A stretch of DNA of 8,044 nt. Source: Roseivirga sp. UBA7431. Its GTDB lineage: Bacteria > Bacteroidota > Bacteroidia > Cytophagales > Cyclobacteriaceae. The notes beneath the pieces are model-generated. The model saw only the letters and a program-made list of their open reading frames with translations. It was not told the origin of the DNA and made no database searches. Each line of letters opens with the position of its first letter. Within the stretch, counting starts at the first letter, position 1. The DNA is taken from contig DLQN01000081.1 of assembly GCA_002477595.1 (NCBI GenBank), positions 1 to 8,044 on the forward strand. The letters are read 5' to 3'. Of the stretch, positions 5,930 to 8,044 are shown piece by piece. The position numbers were made by a program, and so were the translations under genes.

Positions 5930-6574
5930 ATGTTCATACTCAATAAAACGAACTCAATAGCCAATAACTTTTTGGCTGAACTACGGGACAAGTCCATTCA
6001 GAAGGATCGGCTCAGGTTCAGACAGAACCTAAAGCGCCTCGGTGCCTTGTTAGCCTATGAAATTTCGAAAGATTTGAACTACGAGTCAAAGGTCATTCAG
6101 ACAAGCTTGGCTGAAACGAGTACCGCTGTGATATCAGACGATGTGGTGATTGTATCTATCCTTAGAGCAGCCATTCCATTTAGCAATGGCTTTGTTCAGA
6201 TGTTCGACAATGCGGAAGTAGGTTTTATTGGTGCCGCTCGTCAAGAATCCAATGGAGATGAAGTTCAAGTCGATTTAGACTATGCAGCCGCACCGGACTT
6301 AACAGGCAAAACCTTGATCATTGTGGATCCCATGCTGGCTACTGGTAAATCACTTGTGCAGAGTGTTGAGCGTCTTGTCAAAAACGGCAACCCTAAATCC
6401 ACTCATTTAGCCTCTGTAATTGCCGCTCCTGAAGGAATTGCATACTTAAATGAAAGCTTACGTTTAAATTTCAAAATCTGGACGTGTGCTCTGGATGAAA
6501 GATTGAATGAACAGTCTTACATCATTCCGGGTTTAGGTGATGCTGGCGACCTAGCCTTTGGCCCAAAATTGTAG
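5930..6574 (+). CDS. upp: Uracil phosphoribosyltransferase
   Basis: Upp is a pyrimidine salvage enzyme that converts uracil and PRPP to UMP in the cytoplasm. The 214-residue product contains SILRAAIPFSNG (76-87), matching the family's PILRAG loop, then the PRPP-binding VDPMLATGKS (132-141), and the uracil-site C-terminal signature LDERLNEQSYIIPGLGDAGD (188-207) followed by LAFG. Length is normal for the family. The ATG at 5930 gives an N-terminus consistent with the family. Its downstream partner, a cation exchanger gene, begins 8 nt after the stop, so upp is probably the lead gene of a three-gene operon. No functional link between uracil salvage and the two membrane proteins is evident. Confidence 0.97.
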   Translation: MFILNKTNSIANNFLAELRDKSIQKDRLRFRQNLKRLGALLAYEISKDLNYESKVIQTSLAETSTAVISDDVVIVSILRAAIPFSNGFVQMFDNAEVGFIGAARQESNGDEVQVDLDYAAAPDLTGKTLIIVDPMLATGKSLVQSVERLVKNGNPKSTHLASVIAAPEGIAYLNESLRLNFKIWTCALDERLNEQSYIIPGLGDAGDLAFGPKL

Positions 6575-6582
6575 AATATTAG

Positions 6583-7524
6583 ATGCTGTTGGACATACTT
6601 ATCTTAGCGATTGGCTTAGCCACTTTAATTCTTGGTGGAGATGTATTGGTGAAAGGAGCCTCTCGCGTAGCGCTCAGGTTTAACGTCAGTCCTATGATTG
6701 TAGGGTTAACAATTGTGGCCTTCAGTACATCTGCTCCAGAACTGTTAGTTAGTTTAAACGCAGCCCTAAAAGAAGCGCCAGATTTTGCCATGGGCAATGT
6801 GGTGGGTTCAAATATTTCCAACTTGTCACTTGTACTCGGGGTAGCCTGTCTGTTTGGTTATATCCCAATCCACAAAGGAACGGCTATAAGAGATTGGCTC
6901 GTTACCATGCTGGCTTCGTGCTTATTGCTATTCTTCATATGGGATGGAGACTTAGTCTTTTGGGAAGGAGCCGTACTCTTCTCAGGATTGATTATTTATC
7001 TTTCATTCCTTCTAGTCAAAACGAAAAAGGACCAAGTAAGATTAGATATTACTTACGACAGAAAGCAGGATACTAGGTTTGAGCAATCGAAAGACCTCTT
7101 TTACATAGCAATAGGAGGAGCATGTCTGTATTTCGGCTCGGAATGGTTTATTGACTCAGCCCAAAGCTTGGCTTCTGGACTTGGTATTTCTGAACGTATC
7201 ATTGGCCTTACTGTACTTGCCTTAGGTACTAGCCTTCCTGAACTATTTACCTCAGTAATTGCTGCAAGAAAAGGTGAAACAGACTTAGCATTAGGTAATC
7301 TATTTGGCTCTAACATCTTCAATATCCTTTCCATCTTAGGCATCACAAGCATGGTTCATGGGCTTGATGTAAATGAAGTCATTGTCAATAGTGATATGAT
7401 TTGGATGCTCATATTAACTTTAGGCATCCTTCCACTCATGCTTTTCCGTAGAAGACTAGGTACGGTATCGGGTATTATCCTGATGACCTTTTATAGTCTG
7501 TACATCTTTATGGTATTGAGGTAA
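6583..7524 (+). CDS. Sodium/calcium exchanger family protein (CaCA, YrbG-like)
   Basis: This is an inner-membrane cation antiporter of the Ca2+:cation family, probably expelling Ca2+ in exchange for Na+ or H+. The 313-residue product has the diagnostic internal duplication. The alpha-1 repeat (about 41-80) carries GLTIVAFSTSAPELLVSL and GNVVGSNISN. The alpha-2 repeat (about 208-247) carries GLTVLALGTSLPELFTSV and GNLFGSNIFN. Ion-coordinating Glu53 and Glu220 and the GNxxGSN motifs are present in both. Hydrophobic segments fit about ten transmembrane helices, with a charged cytoplasmic loop at about 146-170 (KTKKDQVRLDITYDRKQDTR). Alpha-1 has FSTS where FGTS is commonest. The length is close to E. 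coli YrbG. The stop overlaps the next start by one base (TAATG), implying translational coupling. The transported ion is inferred from the family only. Confidence 0.93.
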   Translation: MLLDILILAIGLATLILGGDVLVKGASRVALRFNVSPMIVGLTIVAFSTSAPELLVSLNAALKEAPDFAMGNVVGSNISNLSLVLGVACLFGYIPIHKGTAIRDWLVTMLASCLLLFFIWDGDLVFWEGAVLFSGLIIYLSFLLVKTKKDQVRLDITYDRKQDTRFEQSKDLFYIAIGGACLYFGSEWFIDSAQSLASGLGISERIIGLTVLALGTSLPELFTSVIAARKGETDLALGNLFGSNIFNILSILGITSMVHGLDVNEVIVNSDMIWMLILTLGILPLMLFRRRLGTVSGIILMTFYSLYIFMVLR

Positions 7525-7982
7525 TGTGGCAAGAAATAATTACGTATCTGGGCATCTATCTCCTTGCCTGTCTTAAGTCTATCTTTCCTCCGCTTTTGGG
7601 GCCAGCGGCAGGTATGTCGAACTTAGAAATCATAGCCATCACCGTTGGTGGTTTAATGACTAGCGTCATACTCTTTACTTACCTAGGAGAAAAAATCAAA
7701 ACATATATTATCCCAATTTTTATCAAGAACCCGAAAATATTCACTCCGAAGAACCGCAGAATGGTTAGGCTTTGGAAGAGATACGGGATTATTGGCATCT
7801 GCTTCTTGACACCCTTGATTCTTTCACCACCCGGTGGAGCACTTCTAGTTTCTTCAGTTGGTGCCCCTAGAAAGCAGGTATTCTTCTATATGCTGGTCTT
7901 CGGAATCATGTGGGCAACGGTCTGGACATTCTCGGTGGATTGGTTGTTAGACCTTGGCTTGATTAGCGGAATGGGTGATTAG
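7524..7982 (+). CDS. Small multi-pass membrane protein, DedA/small multidrug export-like
   Basis: The 152-residue product has about four hydrophobic segments (roughly 5-24, 33-53, 87-110 and 117-137), separated by a basic loop at 68-86 (KNPKIFTPKNRRMVRLWKR). The central stretch RYGIIGICFLTPLILSPPGG, then ALLVSSVGAPRKQVF, resembles the re-entrant loop of the DedA/SNARE-associated superfamily and of the PF06695-type 'small multidrug export' proteins: a Tyr-Gly start, Pro-rich turn, Gly-rich small-residue helix, then a basic patch. This is recognition by eye and no transport activity can be claimed. The ATG overlaps the last base of the exchanger stop codon (TAATG), so its translation is probably coupled to that of the exchanger and the two may act together. 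The gene itself is well supported by the coupling, the uninterrupted frame and the plausible topology. Confidence 0.8.
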   Translation: MWQEIITYLGIYLLACLKSIFPPLLGPAAGMSNLEIIAITVGGLMTSVILFTYLGEKIKTYIIPIFIKNPKIFTPKNRRMVRLWKRYGIIGICFLTPLILSPPGGALLVSSVGAPRKQVFFYMLVFGIMWATVWTFSVDWLLDLGLISGMGD

Positions 7983-7994
7983 GTGATTAGGTGA
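7974..7994 (+). repeat. Short tandem repeat of GGTGATTA across the last stop codon
   Basis: The octamer GGTGATTA occurs twice in direct succession (7974-7981 and 7982-7989), followed by a partial GGTGA. The first copy spans the end of the small membrane protein gene and most of its TAG stop. Each copy restores an in-frame GGT GAT TAG if one unit is lost, so the protein end would be preserved. The remaining 50 bases to the window edge show no hairpin or gene start. Confidence 0.6.
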
Positions 7995-8044
7995 AGTTCA
8001 AATTTTAAAACCTGCAACCCATTATTAATTCTTCATTAAACATT

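Noticed and set aside
6579..7352. Minus-strand open frames opposite the cation exchanger
   Set aside because: The plus-strand exchanger has both alpha repeats intact, and the minus-strand frames mirror its duplicated motif and nothing else.
1..8044. CRISPR array, insertion sequence, prophage, toxin-antitoxin or defence genes, tRNA or rRNA
   Set aside because: No regularly spaced repeats, transposase-like frames, terminal inverted repeats, cloverleaf or rRNA-like stretches were seen. All long frames are housekeeping or membrane or secreted proteins.

Overview
The window looks like a housekeeping segment of a Bacteroidota chromosome, most likely a marine-type Cytophagales (Cytophagia) bacterium. 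The reasons are the DnaJ, GrpE and Obg sequence style, start codons preceded by A/T-rich DNA rather than Shine-Dalgarno sites, a TAnnTTTG-type -7 box upstream of adk, and a secreted protein of a kind common in this phylum. This placement is inferred from remembered family sequences, not from a search.

Six complete genes and one partial gene lie on the minus strand and are read from high to low coordinates: an M42-family metallopeptidase (5835-4921), hpt (4893-4354), adk (4311-3733), an intrinsic terminator (3710-3683), obg (3669-2677), a palindrome-rich intergenic region with a good sigma-54-type promoter match (2604-2588), grpE (2556-1972), dnaJ (1969-848), a second intrinsic terminator (823-797), and the start of a gene for a secreted beta-rich protein that runs off the left edge (703-1). 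Three plus-strand genes follow a divergent intergenic region (5836-5929): upp (5930-6574), a YrbG-type sodium/calcium exchanger (6583-7524) and a small DedA-like membrane protein (7524-7982). These three are tightly packed and probably form one operon.

Functionally the window combines purine and pyrimidine base salvage (Hpt, Upp), adenylate balance (Adk), a ribosome-assembly GTPase (Obg) and the DnaK co-chaperones GrpE and DnaJ. dnaK itself is not in the window. No mobile element, phage gene, CRISPR array, tRNA or rRNA was seen.

No wholly new system is evident. The two best leads are (1) a DnaJ that has lost both cysteine motifs of zinc centre I while keeping both motifs of zinc centre II, and (2) a sigma-54-like promoter with exact GG-N10-GC spacing directly upstream of grpE-dnaJ, embedded in nested inverted repeats. 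Smaller leads are a strong terminator only about 13 nt before the obg start, a cluster of palindromes ahead of the secreted-protein gene, and a non-ATG (TTG) start for hpt.
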